This document shows, one piece after another, positions 12,395 through 25,348 of a stretch of DNA of 64,000 nucleotides. The translations under genes were made by a program, and so were the position numbers. The DNA comes from Mycoemilia scoparia (taxonomy: Eukaryota > Kickxellomycota > Kickxellomycetes > Kickxellales > Kickxellaceae): contig JANBPU010000044.1 in the NCBI GenBank assembly GCA_027575805.1, positions 38,747-102,746 of the forward strand. Reading direction: 5' to 3'. A model generated the notes under the pieces. The model saw only the letters and a list, made by a program, of their open reading frames with translations, was not told the origin of the DNA and did no database searches. Position 1 is the first letter of the stretch. Every line of letters starts with the position of its first letter.

Positions 12395-13212
12395 ATGGCA
12401 AATCCAAGAGCCCGCAAAAAGCTAAAGAACCCTAAGCTTCGCACTTCTCGTAGACGCAAAAATCCATTAAAGAAGGCAAATTTCAAAGGTCACCCGTTAT
12501 TTAAAGATCAATGGGATCCCAAAGAAACACTAGCCAAGAACTATAGACGATTGGGCCTGGTATCCAAAATGAATGGTATAGCTGGTGGGATAGAAAAGGA
12601 TCTATTTAACACAAACTCAGCAGGTGAAGGTGATGAAGACAATTTGACTGCTGAAGAACTGGAAAGAAGAAAAAAGTTGGCCGATTCTAACTTGACGGAT
12701 GCAGAAATCAGAAGTTTGTTGCCAGAAGGCTATGCGTTGATTGAAAGAGATGATAAAGGAAATATTGTAAATATCGTTATGCAAGAAGGTGATGACGACG
12801 AAAACGACGAAGAGGTTTTGAACAAAGAGAACGATCCTTTGGATAGCGATTATGAACTTCCTGTAGTTAAGCCAAAAACAGCTGCTACTCAAGGTAAATT
12901 GACGATTAGTTATCATTCTATATTTGTGTAATATTTCTGAGCTACATATACTTACTAGTCATCGTATATCTTGTTTGTGTGGATTGTTTTTTGATGTTAG
13001 CTCTTGAGGATCTTGCTAATAGCATGGAAAAGAAGAAGCGATGGATGTCGATTGGTGAAAGAAGAATACTACAAGAATTCATAGAAAAACACGGTGACGA
13101 CTATGACGCCATGTTTTGGGACAAAAAGCTCAATATCCAGCAATATACAGCCAAGCAGTTAAAAAACAGAATCACTAAATACCTTAAAGAAAAGGAACAA
13201 GAGGGATACTAA
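12395..13212 (+). CDS. NOP16: Nop16-family nucleolar ribosome biogenesis protein
   Basis: Exons 12395-12893 and 13001-13212 join across a 107-bp intron (donor ggtaaat, acceptor gttag) into 236 residues; yeast Nop16 has 231. Family hallmarks are the basic N-terminus (ARKKLKNPKLRTSRRRKNP), the central WDPKETLAKNYRRLGL block (about residues 45-60) with the following KMNGIAGG, and the C-terminal block with GERRILQEFIEKHGDDYDAMFWDKKLNIQQYTA. The middle part is acidic. Nop16 is a nucleolar factor of 60S pre-ribosome maturation. The start is the first ATG and places the basic region at the N-terminus as in the family. It lies 300 bp downstream of the divergently transcribed tRNA gene. Confidence 0.95.
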
Positions 13213-13436
13213 AACAGTTTATTGGTCGATATTATTACAACTTTCTTTTATTCACTCTTTTTATTGTAACACACAAACATAAAATTTTATTTACTCAACA
13301 ATCGGGACAAAAAAATCAGCAAATTTAGATATAAAAGCGGTGCAAAGGTATCGAATGAATATAATGTGACTGTGATTCGAGAGAATAAATGCTAATAACC
13401 AAAGGTTTTATCATGAATGAAGCTCATGAAATATAT

Positions 13437-13537
13437 GGATCATGATTTTTGAAGGGTGCCTTTTGGTGTTCAACAACTAAAGGGGGGGGGGGCAATCACA
13501 CAGCCAAAGGATAGACACCCTTCAAAAGCAATTACCC
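13437..13537. repeat. MITE-like element, family 1 (copy 3)
   Basis: Left end gatcatgatttttgaagggt and right end acccttcaaaagcaattaccc. The interior includes ccttttggtgttcaacaact and a G9 run, then gcaatcacacagccaaagg. Length is about 101 bp. Confidence 0.85.
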
Positions 13538-13756
13538 ATATTGACATCCTCTATATCCTCCCAAAAAAAAAGACCTTAAGCAGGTATCAAATTCAATGAC
13601 TATTTGGCCTTTTTGTCTTTGATTGCCATTTGATTGACGATATCTAGTTTATTTTCCTTATTGTTTTATACAGTCATATAACTAAAGTACCAATGGACTC
13701 TGGCACTATATTGCTATCTTACCAAGCTACATTTTTGATATATGTCCTAAATAAAA

Positions 13757-13905
13757 ATGGCAGAGTAGTCTCCTCTAAAAGGGTACTAGGATTCACCCTT
13801 GGATACTAGTCAATCACCGCTGTGGCTCCAGTTAAAATGTATATGGGCTATGGGTTGATTTGGAGGGAATATTCTAGTACCCTTTTTGGTGAAGAACCTG
13901 TAAAA
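13757..13905. repeat. MITE-like element, family 3 with perfect terminal repeats
   Basis: The 13-bp sequence aaaagggtactag (13777-13789) is repeated as its exact inverse ctagtaccctttt (13874-13886), enclosing a 110-bp unit. Flanking phrases (atggcagagtagtctcctct) are shared with the copy at 44258. The interior includes aaatgtatatgggctatggg, which recurs in all four copies found. It has no coding capacity. Confidence 0.8.
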
Positions 13906-14357
13906 TGGGAATCTGGGATCCACATGGCTGTAAAATCTGTAGAACGCGAAAAGAAATGGCTTTATTCAAAGAAAGCTATCGGAGGCAATCGGCAAACATC
14001 AATGATGAAAAATCAATATCAATCGCCCACGTAAAAATAACAATTGCTCATACTCAAGAAATCACTCAAAAAGAGAGGGTGTCAGTCAAAGAAGAGTAGT
14101 TATAAAATCATACTCTATACCTGGTCTTGTAATGTAGCGTAATAAAACAACTCCACTTGTTCTCAATCCTATCTTTGTAAAAGCGTAAAAAATAAATGTC
14201 TTGTTAAAACCTAGTGTTTCTAGCATTTCTTTCCCTTGTTATATCTTAAAAGTATATACTCACAGATTTATTACCACGCCACTGTCGCTCTCTTATCTAA
14301 ATAACATAATAGCTATATTGGGTCTTTTTACTCGCGTGAAAAGTACATACCGACACA

Positions 14358-15046
14358 ATGAAACATGATGAACTAAAGTATATATCAATTAGTAGCTTCA
14401 GTCAGCACTATTTGAGGGTTGGAAAAGACAAGACAAAATACGAGATTGATTTGAGTAATACAAATGATGTGTACACACAGATAATAAACGTAAGTAAAGT
14501 ACCCAGCAAGTTGCCCTCATGGTACTATGGAGCACCGTATACAAATATGCACATCATAGTTGCTAATATTATGTTGATATCTGTATATTGTTATTATCCA
14601 AATAATAGAAACAAAAAATTAGCAATCTCGAAACTAACCCAGACCCAAAAAGTCCAAAAAATAATATAAACGACGCTAAAACAAAATTAGAACATAGCTG
14701 TGACAAATGTGGTATACAGTCAATCAAAAACAACTTGGACCTAATACGCGAATACTGTTTCCATATCCACCAACTAATAGCAGAATATAACGAAAAAATC
14801 ATGTATCTAAAGGAAGAGCTGGAAGAATTCGGATGCTATAATGAACAGGAGTTACCGCCAATTCCACAATTGGATTTTGTGGTTGACCATAATAAAACAG
14901 ATGATGTGTTGAGTTATTATTCTACAAATTTGTCAAAGAAACCACAACGTTCTTCCATGAAGAGCAACTCATCTGAAAGTGGTCGTGGTCATCACCATCC
15001 TTATCGTCGTAATTCTCAACCACATCAGCAACAACAAAATGATTAG
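14358..15046 (+). CDS. Small coiled-coil protein of unknown function
   Basis: Exons 14358-14489 and 14609-15046 join in phase 0 across a 119-bp intron (donor gtaagt, acceptor aatag) to give 189 residues. The nearer acceptor attag at 14622 would shift the frame into a stop, so the first acceptor is preferred. The N-terminal 44 residues are mixed charged. A CDKC motif lies near residue 76, followed by a predicted coiled coil of about 35 residues (LIREYCFHIHQLIAEYNEKI and onward). The C-terminus is disordered, with Ser, His and Gln tracts. No family is recognised. It lies 1.1 kb downstream of NOP16 in the same direction. Confidence 0.65.
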
Positions 15047-15371
15047 AGTAGGGGTCATCCAGATGGTGTTAAAAGGTTCTATTATTAAATATTAAGCTTT
15101 GATGTTTTTGTAACAATTATTTTTACTATTATTATTATTATTATTATTTTATACTTGGTTATTTTATTTTGCCTTATAAATATAACATTATCCTGATTTT
15201 AAATTATTTATTTTATAAAGATGCAAATTGTAAAAGAAAATTGCAGGCATACAGTAAACACTTTTTAGTAATTCTAGTAATTTACTAAATAATAATTTTG
15301 CAATGATCTATCCTCCGCTTTTTAAAATCAACTATACTTTCTTGTTTACATCCTTTGAAATACACATGTAT

Positions 15372-15414
<43 letters not shown>

Positions 15415-15673
15415 TGGATTAAGAGCATCCAAGTCATTACATAGTGTTATGACCAAAACTAAACAGCTAAGCATAGCTCTAATCTATCAACAACTTTTTC
15501 CAGTTTGTTTGCTACTTTTCATTCATCATTGTAGTGCCCTTTTTGAATCCATATCCACAATAAAGTACAATATGCCACACTGAATGAAAATGAAAAATAT
15601 GTTGAATGCGATAGGCCGATTAACTGGGGCGCTCATGTTGCTACTTTTTATAGCAATGCATAAAATTGTATAT

Positions 15674-15779
15674 GGGAGGTTATTTTTGAAGGGCTAGTCA
15701 CACATTTGGCTGTGATTGCCCTTATAATCATTGGCAGCCTCCAAAAGGAGGTGTGGTACCCTTCAAAAATTATTACCCA
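15674..15779. repeat. MITE-like element, family 1 (copy 4)
   Basis: Left end gggaggttatttttgaaggg and right end cccttcaaaaattattaccc. The interior has cacatttggctgtgattgcc, the reverse-complement form of the family core. Length is 106 bp. It sits only 15 bp from the next copy. Confidence 0.9.
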
Positions 15780-15794
15780 CATGAAAGGACATTT

Positions 15795-15890
15795 GAATCA
15801 TGATTTTTGAAGGGTACCTTTTGGTGGCCAATGATTAAAGGGGCAATCACGGCTGATTATCAAGCATTCTCCCTTCAAAAATAATCGCCC
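15795..15890. repeat. MITE-like element, family 1 (copy 5)
   Basis: Left end gaatcatgatttttgaaggg and right end cccttcaaaaataatcgccc, with interior ccttttggtggccaatgatt. Flanking catttg on the left and catttc on the right are a possible target duplication. It forms a near-tandem pair with copy 4 in opposite orientation. Confidence 0.9.
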
Positions 15891-16580
15891 ATTTCATTTT
15901 TTCTTTTATTAATAAAACTGCGTTGAATAAAGAGCATTCCAATATACAGATATATGTACGTACGTATGTGAATGCAGATGTAGATGTGCATAGGTGATCA
16001 TTTTATTCGACTCTTCAGCACGTATCCACATTTGTACATGTTGCTAATCCATACTCCATACACCACATGATACATGCGGATGGTTTATTGTGGTGGTATA
16101 TTAATTTTAATAGTATCCATTTATGTTATTGTTATTTGTTCTCTCGTCCACTTTCTATACACTTTGCCGCAGATTCGGTGGTTGCGGTTATGGTTGGTGT
16201 TTAAAAAAACCTTGGTATAGTACAAGAAACAACTATAATTTGCTTATATTTTGAAATAAAAAATGATGTGCAAGGACCTACATTTACATACATACATCTA
16301 TAACCATTTTATTCTATTAAAGCGTTCTTTATAAAATAACTGAGTCATTCGAAAATGTCTCAACAACTCACCGCTATCCACACACTGATATAGTTTAAAA
16401 TAGTATGCAGTGAATTACATTGTAATGGTTTTCATCTTGTTTAAATTTGGGGTAGGTGGATGAGGTATGAGTAGTGTTGGCTGGCTGGCTGACAATAAAT
16501 AAAATTTCTATAATTGTAAACTATTAATATCACTATTACTACTATTATCCTTTCCGATTTCTCTCTATTTCATTCAATTT

Positions 16581-16678
16581 GGGTGATTATTTTTGAAGGG
16601 CTATAGAGTCACTCATTTGGCTGGGGTTGCCCCTATAATTGTTGGCCACCAAAAGGTACCCTTCAAAAATTATGATCC
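16581..16678. repeat. MITE-like element, family 1 (copy 6)
   Basis: Left end gggtgattatttttgaaggg and right end cccttcaaaaattatgatcc. The interior, with actcatttggctggggttgc, is nearly identical to the copy at 8030. Length is 98 bp. Confidence 0.9.
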
Positions 16679-16983
16679 ATATTCCCTTTGGTCATGTGCT
16701 ATAAATTTATTATCAAATAATAATAATAATATACCAGAAGCCACCACTTCAATCAAATAATGACAGCTGCAGTTGAATTTGTTGCCACCATCACTACTGC
16801 TCAGTTTTCTTCCAAAAATTCTTTATCTGTCTTTTCCCACAGGTTTTCATAACCACTGCTATACTAGCTTTATAAAGCATGAGTCTGTCATCGTCATCAT
16901 TGTCATCGGTTATCCCAATATCATAAATAGACACCACATTTAATCACGTGTACATTAAATGCATTGAAAGCTAATAAACAAAT

Positions 16984-17097
16984 GGATCATAATTTTTGAA
17001 GGGTACCTTTTGGTGGCCAACAATTAAAGGGACAAGTACAGCCAAATGGGTGATCACAGTCTGTTAGCAAGTGATCACCCTTCAAAAATAACTACCC
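16984..17097. repeat. MITE-like element, family 1 (copy 7)
   Basis: Left end ggatcataatttttgaaggg and right end cccttcaaaaataactaccc. The interior reads ccttttggtggccaacaatt, then acagccaaatgggtgatcac. The flanks both read aaatg, a plausible target duplication. Length is about 114 bp. Confidence 0.9.
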
Positions 17098-17684
17098 AAA
17101 TGCATTCGCTTACTTTATCCACACATTTATTTGTTTTTATATGATACTATATCCAGCCACTCACCCACCCACCACTGCTCATTATTATTGTTGTGTCTCT
17201 CAAATTCACTATGTGAGGGACAAATACCATAGCAATGCAAAAATATATCCCTCGGTTTCTTTATATTCATCTACTCTGATTCTTTCTCGTGAAAAATAGC
17301 CTCAATCATAAGACATACAGTAAGCCTTTTTGGAACAGACACACACACACACACACACATCTGGTGATAAACGCCATAAAATAGTACACATGACGTACTT
17401 CCAAAATTCAAAACCCCTAAGGATCACGCGTGTATCAGTAACTATGAACAGTTTGTCCTAAAACTCTAAACAGGTTTATTTTACACATGAAAGTATGAAC
17501 ATCGAATAATGAATGAAATGTGTAGGAGTATTCAAGATAAATTATTAAAGAATAAAAAAACAATAATAGCAATACACTGCTAGTTAATTATTTTGAATAT
17601 AAGTTGGATAATTTTGTGTGTATGATTTAATCCAAATCACGTGATTATATTATAATTTATAGAAGACATGAAACTTTTGCTCGA

Positions 17685-17802
17685 GTTGCGGCCATTCACA
17701 CGAGATCACACCGATACCCGTTCGATCATCGCAGTTAAGCTCGTGATGGCCCGGTTAGTAGTGCAGTGGGGGACCATGCGCGAATACCGGGTGCAGCAAC
17801 TT
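17685..17802 (+). rRNA. 5S ribosomal RNA (dispersed single gene)
   Basis: About 118 nt with the fungal 5S layout. The 5' strand GTTGCGGCC pairs with the 3' strand that ends in GCAAC. The internal control region is present (gcagttaagctcgtgatggc), as are the tagtagtgcagtgggggacc and gcgcgaataccgggtg segments. A run of nine T directly follows (17801-17809), as expected for RNA polymerase III termination. No second copy lies nearby, so this is a dispersed gene and not a tandem array. Confidence 0.96.
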
Positions 17803-20517
17803 TTTTTTTGATTTTTTTATCATATTGGATTATGTATTTTATTTCTGGGTAGTTTGTGTGGTGTGTGTTATCTTTTAAAAACTCATCTAGGCTGTTTTTT
17901 TTGGTTATCTGGAAGTATCAATTCTATACTATAGTTTTTAATTATTTTATGATTTGAGGAATTTGAATAAACGATCGGAATTATTTTGTTTGCAAACTAT
18001 GCTCTAGATATTATTCTAAATTCTTGCACAATCAAAACATTTTCTCCCTTACTATTACCATTGTTATTTCAAGTGTGCTCGCGTTGTTGAAACTGCTTTC
18101 ATTCATTGACAATAATAATGATTCTTGGTTCCATACATCTGAATTTGTGTTTATTTGATGATGATGATGATAATAATAATAGGTGCACCCAATAATCCAT
18201 TTACAAGAATACAATAATCGATTGCTGATTGACTATTGATTGTTCTTGGACTTATTTACTGTTTGAAGACAATAGTCGTAATTGTTTGTATCTGTTGGTG
18301 GTGGCGACAACGATAATGATAAATAGTGGAGCAATAGAGCGTGGAAGTGGTCACTCATCGCCACCCACTTGTCTATTTTGTGGCGTTTTGGATCATATTC
18401 CAATTTCCTGATATATCAAAACCCTAGTATTGTTGTTTCTATCTTTTCTCTCTCTCTCTTTCTTTCTTCCCACCATCTTTACCACTGTTACTGGCCATAC
18501 CATTGACAGTCATAATCAACGGATGCATGAATCTCTTCAGTGTATGACCTAAGAATATATGTATTTGTCCATTTATCAATTATCTATCGATCCTTGGTTT
18601 CATAGAGTTTGAGTGTGGGTATTGGCAAGTTTCTTGTCGAATTCTACTGCAAATTCTAGATTGTGCTCAGTCCAAATATAAACCTAAGCCATTACACAAA
18701 CAACTCTCTTTCTAGAGAGAGAGAGAGAGAGAGAGAGAGAAAGTGTGTGTGTAAGAAAAGACCATGGAGATTTAAAGTAATACTGTTGGGCTATTGAAAA
18801 CTTGTGTCGTGAGAACTACAAATTCCAAACTAGTAAAAACAATAAAACCGTGTCTTTTTTCTTTATTCATTTACTCTATCCATGTAGTTACAATTCGTTA
18901 TACTATGTAGTAATAATAACAATGATAGAAACAAGTATTCCCTGGCTTACAAATATAGCACAAACTTTCTCACATATTGAATTTATCCAAACCAAAATTA
19001 TATAAAACAAACACAGGACTAGCTATTCAATAATATTTTATGGTAATTATTGTTGTATTTGAAATTTAGTTGGACCACGGAAGAGAGTGGTAAATATATG
19101 CCCCGACTTTGCACAATAATCACTCATATATGTATATATATGTATGTATATTCTTGTAAAGGTATATGGATGGTGTAACTCAAAGGCCTGGCATATATTA
19201 TATAAGTGAAGCCACATTTATAAATATAACCCTTGGCTAATTGTTAAATTTACATGAATACATATATAGATAGAAAAATGTACTCTCTCAGCCAGCTCAA
19301 GTGTGGTTTTATAATTACTAAAGTTGATATCTCTGTGTGTCATGAATAAAGGAGTCGTAATCGCCACCTCTATCATATTATTTGAAAATATGTATGGCTA
19401 CGACTATGATTATTGTTACTGTGGTTAGTATTACAAAATAGTAACCATTTTCAATAGTATCAATTCTAGTACTATTAGTCTATACACTACTGAAAAAGAT
19501 TGAGAAGGAGAAAAGGGGAAGGTAGATACAATATAGCAATGGCTCCTATTTTTCGTCTTGATGTAGTAATATTGTAGTTCATATTTGGCAAAACACAATG
19601 AGAGGAACAATTGAAACAAATAAACAAGAAAAAGGGATCAAAATTACAAGTGGCTGCTACATCTGTTGTTTTAGTGGTGATTACGATGAGACTCTATATT
19701 ACATGGACAGATGGATAAAAAATGAGTTAATGACAATAGACCCAACCATACATTAACATTTCTTTTACGGATAAAGATGATGATGATGGTGGTGGTGGTG
19801 GTGGTGTTATTGAGTGTGTCCTTAAATACCTGTAATTAGTTTGATGGATCTTTGAGAATTTATTAATATTTTTGATAAATCAAAAAAGAGCCTACCTAGA
19901 GTAAATATAACCCAGCACAACACATAGGGTTTAGAGTATCAACAGCCGTATAGGCAATATGTATAATTAGTTAAGCCTTTCATAGCCACTCATAATAATA
20001 CACCAAGAACAACCAACAGTTGACGATCTTCTTTAACTATTACAAAGACAAAAACATCTTTCAATATGTGTGTACATAAGTATATATGTACGTGGGTTCT
20101 ATGTGTAACATTGTAGAAAACGTATTAGTAAATTGCCAAAGAATGCAATACAGCCTTTCTCTCTCTCTCTCTCTCTCTCTCTCACCCATTCACCTATCCA
20201 ATTCAATCCAACATCTATATATTTTTTGGGTTTGCATGCTTTGGCAGCCAAACCACTCAACACAATTCTTTATTTGGACAATCACCAGCCAAACATGTAT
20301 TATATTGCACACAGTCATTTTATTATTCAACTATATTCTTTCGTAACCAAAAAAAGAAAACCTAAAAAGACACATGGATATAACATTGAGCAGGAAAGGC
20401 ATCACATCAAGAAAGAAAACCTAAATGGTAAATGAGCAGCAATTTTGGAAATTTGATATGCATGTATTTTTTACCAATTGTTTCAATATAAACGCATACT
20501 ACATAACAGAGCCATAT

Positions 20518-20649
20518 GTGAGATTATTTTTGAAGGGCCAAATGCAATTAGTGCATAATGGTGCATTTATCAATGATAACATAGGCTGGACAATATGCAA
20601 GTTGAAACTGGCCTACTAGTAAAAATTAGCTCTTCAAATATAATCATCC
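20518..20649. repeat. MITE-like element, family 1, variant B
   Basis: The left end gtgagattatttttgaaggg has the family terminus and the right end reads gctcttcaaatataatcatc. The interior differs from the common type and instead carries gaaactggcctactagtaaa, shared with the copies at 25235 and 54156. Length is about 132 bp. Confidence 0.75.
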
Positions 20650-20754
20650 TTATATAAAATGTGTATATGCAAAAGTCCTGAAAAGTCAAAAATAATATGC
20701 CGGATGGACAAACATTGCCACAATTAAATGTTACACATACATTCAAATACATAT

Positions 20755-20756
20755 GG

Positions 20757-20821
<65 letters not shown>
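20755..20821. repeat. (GAAA)n/(GA)n microsatellite
   Basis: A GAAA-type tract runs into an uninterrupted (GA)n tract of more than 40 bp, followed by GT-rich DNA. It is a perfect purine/pyrimidine strand-asymmetric block and is the longest of several such tracts in this desert. Confidence 0.95.
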
Positions 20822-20822
<1 letters not shown>

Positions 20823-21284
20823 AAAGTGTGTGTCTGCGTGTGAGTGTGTTGGAAAGAATACGATGGCAGATAAGAGTGTTCAATTTTTTAAAGAATATTT
20901 GATCAAAACTGTATAAAAAAGATACCACTTTACGCATTATTACACAGCATCGGAATGTATTGTATTATCCTTTTCAGCAGTTCGTTTTTTATAGAAAGAT
21001 ATAGAGGGAGCGTGTGTATGTGTATGTGAGTGGTACATCGGTAGCAAATTTATAATGTGAAACCTGAGTATGTAAGCTTTTGAGCTTGTAGCCGGAAGAG
21101 CTTCTTGGTATCCTGATTACACATGCTCTTTTCAGGTTTATTAGCAATTTCATTAATGTCCTATGTGTACTCATAGTTGTAGTTGTTGATATCGGATCCG
21201 ATGGTTGTAGTTTTTATTTATCTGCTGTTGATTGCATTCATACTTACTTGCTTGCTTACAATATATCTCTACTTCTTTGTTTCT

Positions 21285-21315
<31 letters not shown>

Positions 21316-21605
21316 AAGAATATATTATTCTGAACAAAATAATCCCTGAAATGCAAGAAAAGAACAAAATGGCATATACAAATAGATATGGAACAAATTT
21401 TCTTTGAATTTCTTCTATTTCGAGTTAAAACAATACTGGTAGATATCCAAATCAATTGTTATAGCCTGAAATAGACAACAACAATAGGAATAGTACAATG
21501 TTTCTAAATATCCAAATACCAACAATGTCAAGACAAGATGGGATATTAAGAAAAACCTATGGATTTTGAATTTACTTTTTTAGTCACATTAATCACCCAA
21601 CACCC

Positions 21606-21636
<31 letters not shown>

Positions 21637-24364
21637 ACTATTGTAGTTTGGTTGTGCCTACTTGTGCAGAGCCATTGTTATTGACAATATCATTCAGCAT
21701 TGTTTTTTGTTTGTAAATGTAATTGTATAATGTAAAATGGCAATTCTCAATGATTTATACATACACTCAGTTGTTCTTGTTGACATCATCATCGATATTA
21801 TCACCTGGCAGCTTTTTTGAATTCTTTTGACAAATATAAAATAGGGGAAGGATTAATTTTATTGCTACTATTTCCCACGCTATTATATATGTATTAATAG
21901 GCTGACAGAGAGAGAGAGAGAAAGATTTTTAGCTTCACAAGATGTTCAAACCATTACGAAAATAAAGAATAAAGAATGATGTTATTAGAGTATTATAATC
22001 ACACTACCACCAACAGAATTTTTGTCTTGCTGAATCCTATCAGCTAGTTTTTCAATCAATTGATGTGCTGTGTTCAACTAATTCCATATTTGTATAATAA
22101 TGAGTAATAAATAAAACAGCAGAAAAGTTCACTGAGTAATTGTTAGTCAGCAACAGGTTTTTAACAAATTTAGACAAATTGTTCTCACATTCATTCATTC
22201 ATTCATTTGTACTTTGTCTATTCATTTTTTCGTATCTTCTCACTCATCATTATGCACCTTTCCTCTTTCTATGGCTTGTAAATAAATGGCGTCGAGAGAG
22301 TTATGATGGATTGACCACTTTCCAATTGTTTGTCCTCTACATACACACACACACACACACACACCTAACTATAGATATATGTATAGTAATAGTACAAAGG
22401 AATTACCAAGTACTTTCATATACTAGAAATAGCATTCAGTCGTTCTTACCTATTACTGCCACTATGGTGACTACTATAAAAGAAGAATTGGAACAGGTAT
22501 ATAGAGAGAGAGCAATGAAAACACATACTCTGCACTGATCACATTCATTGCATTTGTAAATTATTGAATCATTTTTATCTAGTTTGAAGAAGAAAGGGAG
22601 AGAGATGTGAGGAGACCATAAAGTGTATGACAGAGTTATCCTTTGATAAATGTATATATAATAGTAATAATGGCAATGTGAGTTTTCTTTTGACTTTCCT
22701 TTTCATGTATTGGCTATTCTGTTTTTAAAACCAAAGCCAAAGCCCACATGTATGCATGCACATAACACCACAAGTGTAAATAACAACGATAAATTATTTA
22801 GACACAAGGAATGGCGGCAAGAATAGCTAGTAAAAACTAAGGGAATCAAACATAACACCGTGGCTACTAATACCGAAAGAAAGAAAGAAAGAAAGGAGCA
22901 TCTTTCATTGACACTTTGAAGAACCAGTAATAATGCATACTTGTTCAAGTTTTTTCTTCTTTTTTTTAAATTGTTCTTATTTCCTTTTTAGTAAATGTGG
23001 GTGCATGAGTGTGAATGACAATGTAAAATGCATAGCAGTTTTTCCATTGTGCTTTGTGTGATTGAGTATGTGTGTATGGGTATTGACTTTGATGATGATG
23101 ATGATGATGAATATGAAAACTGTGGCCTTGTATTAGTTAATGAGGAGCGAGAGACGAGTTATCAGTGTGAGTGTTTGAAAGTGAGTTGAATGAATTAATA
23201 AATCAGTAAATACAATAGATACTTTTTTGGGTCTAGCCACACATATAAAATCAATCAATCAATCACTTTTACTAGCTATTAGCTACATCAATAACACGGC
23301 TTACCCGGAAGCAATTGAATCTCCAGGAGGAAGAGAGAGGCAAAAAAAAGGGGGGTATGGATAGAAAACCAAGTGAGGAGTAGTAATACAAAGCATTCTA
23401 TAATATATTATGTCGGTATGAATGTATGTAAGTCAGTCAGTCTCATGATAGCTTTGTATTAGCTAAACCCCTTGCCCTCATACTGCTCCTGACTGACTTC
23501 TCTTCTGCTGTTATTGCTTCTATAATGCCTTCTGTATGTGGATCCTGCTCTGACCAACCAGCCCCACACAAAATTGGTTGAAACTTTTCATGTAGCTCAT
23601 TCTGTCCCATCCATTGGCTATGTGGATGTGACCAAGCAAGTTAACCAGTGAGTTTGTCATGATTGCGTGTGCTTTCACCATTACATTATTATTGCTACTG
23701 CTGCTGCTGCTATTGTTGTTAATTTGCGCTGGTGCTATCTTTTTACACAAACTACTACAAACACGCAGACAGATACAAACAGAAGATTCTCTCTCTGGCT
23801 CTGGCTCTGGCTCTTCTTTTTTTTCAGTACACAGGATTGTATTCCAATTTCATCGGCTTTTTTCTTTAAGATTGCCACACCATCCGACGGGATTCTTTGT
23901 CATTGGTATTCATCCGATTATTATTATTGTTTGTGTTGTTGCTGACATAGCAATATTAGTGAAGGCTTATTTATATTTTTCAAAAAAAAATAATTATCAA
24001 ACTCTCCTTGATTCATCGTTGGCAGGGCTCTTCTCTCTCTCAACAACAGCCACTGCTGTGACACTATTAAAATGATCATTAACAATATTGCAGAGGCTTC
24101 AATGTCTTTGGTCGAATAGATAGATCGATGTGGGCTTTAATAAAGATGGCTTAGATAGACCAAGATGGAGATTAAGAAATAGAGAATTGATACATATATG
24201 GTGGTGAATATTAAGCCACAATTGTGATAAATGAGTTAGATAGAGAGAATCCCATTCAGCCTATGTATTATCTATCATGTCCATTGTAGAGTAGTAATAC
24301 GCCTGTCTATACAAAAGGACTAAATCAATTATTGTGCCACAAAATGATGATGCCCTTTAGAAAT

Positions 24365-24545
24365 TGTTGCCCATATGGGGAGGTTTCACTGGTGGTTGAG
24401 TCTATGGGGGCAGTAGTAGGCCGAATTGCGGACCCTCATCAGATTTTGGCCCAATCGTGAGCTATTTTATATGCAACTACACCCGAGGAACCATTATCGT
24501 TTTTGCCTAACTAAGGCCTTGAGAACTTTGACCACATATCCATAT
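24365..24545. repeat. Dispersed element, family 2
   Basis: Phrases in order are ggtttcactggtggttgagt, gaccctcatcagattttggc, ccaatcgtgagc, then aaggccttgagaactttgac. The element is in the opposite orientation to the copy at 7826. Length is about 180 bp including variable spacing. A short family 1 remnant (gccctttagaaattgttgcc) abuts it on the left. Confidence 0.75.
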
Positions 24546-25234
24546 GGGTATAGAGAATTGTAAGCTAAAAAAGGGGGCTAAGCCAGGTTTTGATATGTAC
24601 ATATAATAATCTGTTTGATCACTTTGAGCCTGGTGCCTTGCCAATAGCGATTGGTGGGCGAGCGAAACAAAAAGGCAGAGAGAAGAAAGAAGCTCGCTGT
24701 GACAATCATTATAAACAGTTCGTCGTCATGAATAGAAAAAGTAAAACGAACTGCATGTTATTACAAATTACATACACCGCAGCCACTCAACAGCAGCAGA
24801 GAGGAGCAGCATCATGGGCATTAAATCTGGGTTTTCTTTTTTTGGTTGGAACAAACCAAATGAGCGTAGTAAATGCATGAGAGAAAGAGAAGGAGGGAGG
24901 GAGGGAGAGAGAGAAAGCCATGTTTAATCGATACGGTATGATTCTCACAGAGAGAAGATCCCGTTACACAATGCCAATGAAAACAGTTGAGGTTGTACTT
25001 GCTTTAACGGTACCATGTACTGGTGGATGCGGTCGCACCATGGCCCTGTGGTTGCAGCAGAGCCTGCATGGGTGGGTGTAGATCCCAAGACAAATATAGC
25101 CATATGGGATAGATGATTTACTTTCTGGTTTCCTAAGCATGTTTATATACACATACATGCAACACACGGAAAGGAGCAGCGCGGTTAGAAAGTATTAAAA
25201 TGAATGAATCAGCGGAGCATGGGTTTGTAAATAC

Positions 25235-25348
25235 GAGTGATTATTTTTGAAGGACTAAGTTCTACTAGTATGTCAGTTTCAACTTACATACTGGTCTTCA
25301 TATATTTTCATTGATAGTATTAGTTTAGCCCTTCAAAAATAATCACCC
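25235..25348. repeat. MITE-like element, family 1, variant B
   Basis: Left end gagtgattatttttgaagga and right end cccttcaaaaataatcaccc. The interior has ctactagtatgtcagtttca and atattttcattgatagtatt, shared with the copy at 54156. Length is 114 bp. Confidence 0.85.

Larger units (their letters stand above)
13213..14357. other. Intergenic region with two MITE-like elements
   Basis: There is no gene. It holds a family 1 element at 13437-13537 and a family 3 element at 13757-13905, with AT-rich DNA between them. The 60-70-codon frames at 13822-14099 run through the family 3 element and are not supported. Confidence 0.6.
15047..17684. other. Intergenic region with clustered MITEs and a (GA)n tract
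   Basis: No gene is seen. Four family 1 elements lie here (15674, 15795, 16581, 16984, listed separately). There is a (GA)n tract at 15378-15413 and a (CA)n tract at 17340-17361. The rest is AT-rich and unremarkable. Confidence 0.6.

Noticed and set aside
20755..20821. Possible CRISPR or telomere-like array
   Set aside because: It is a plain GAAA/GA microsatellite without spacers or telomeric units.
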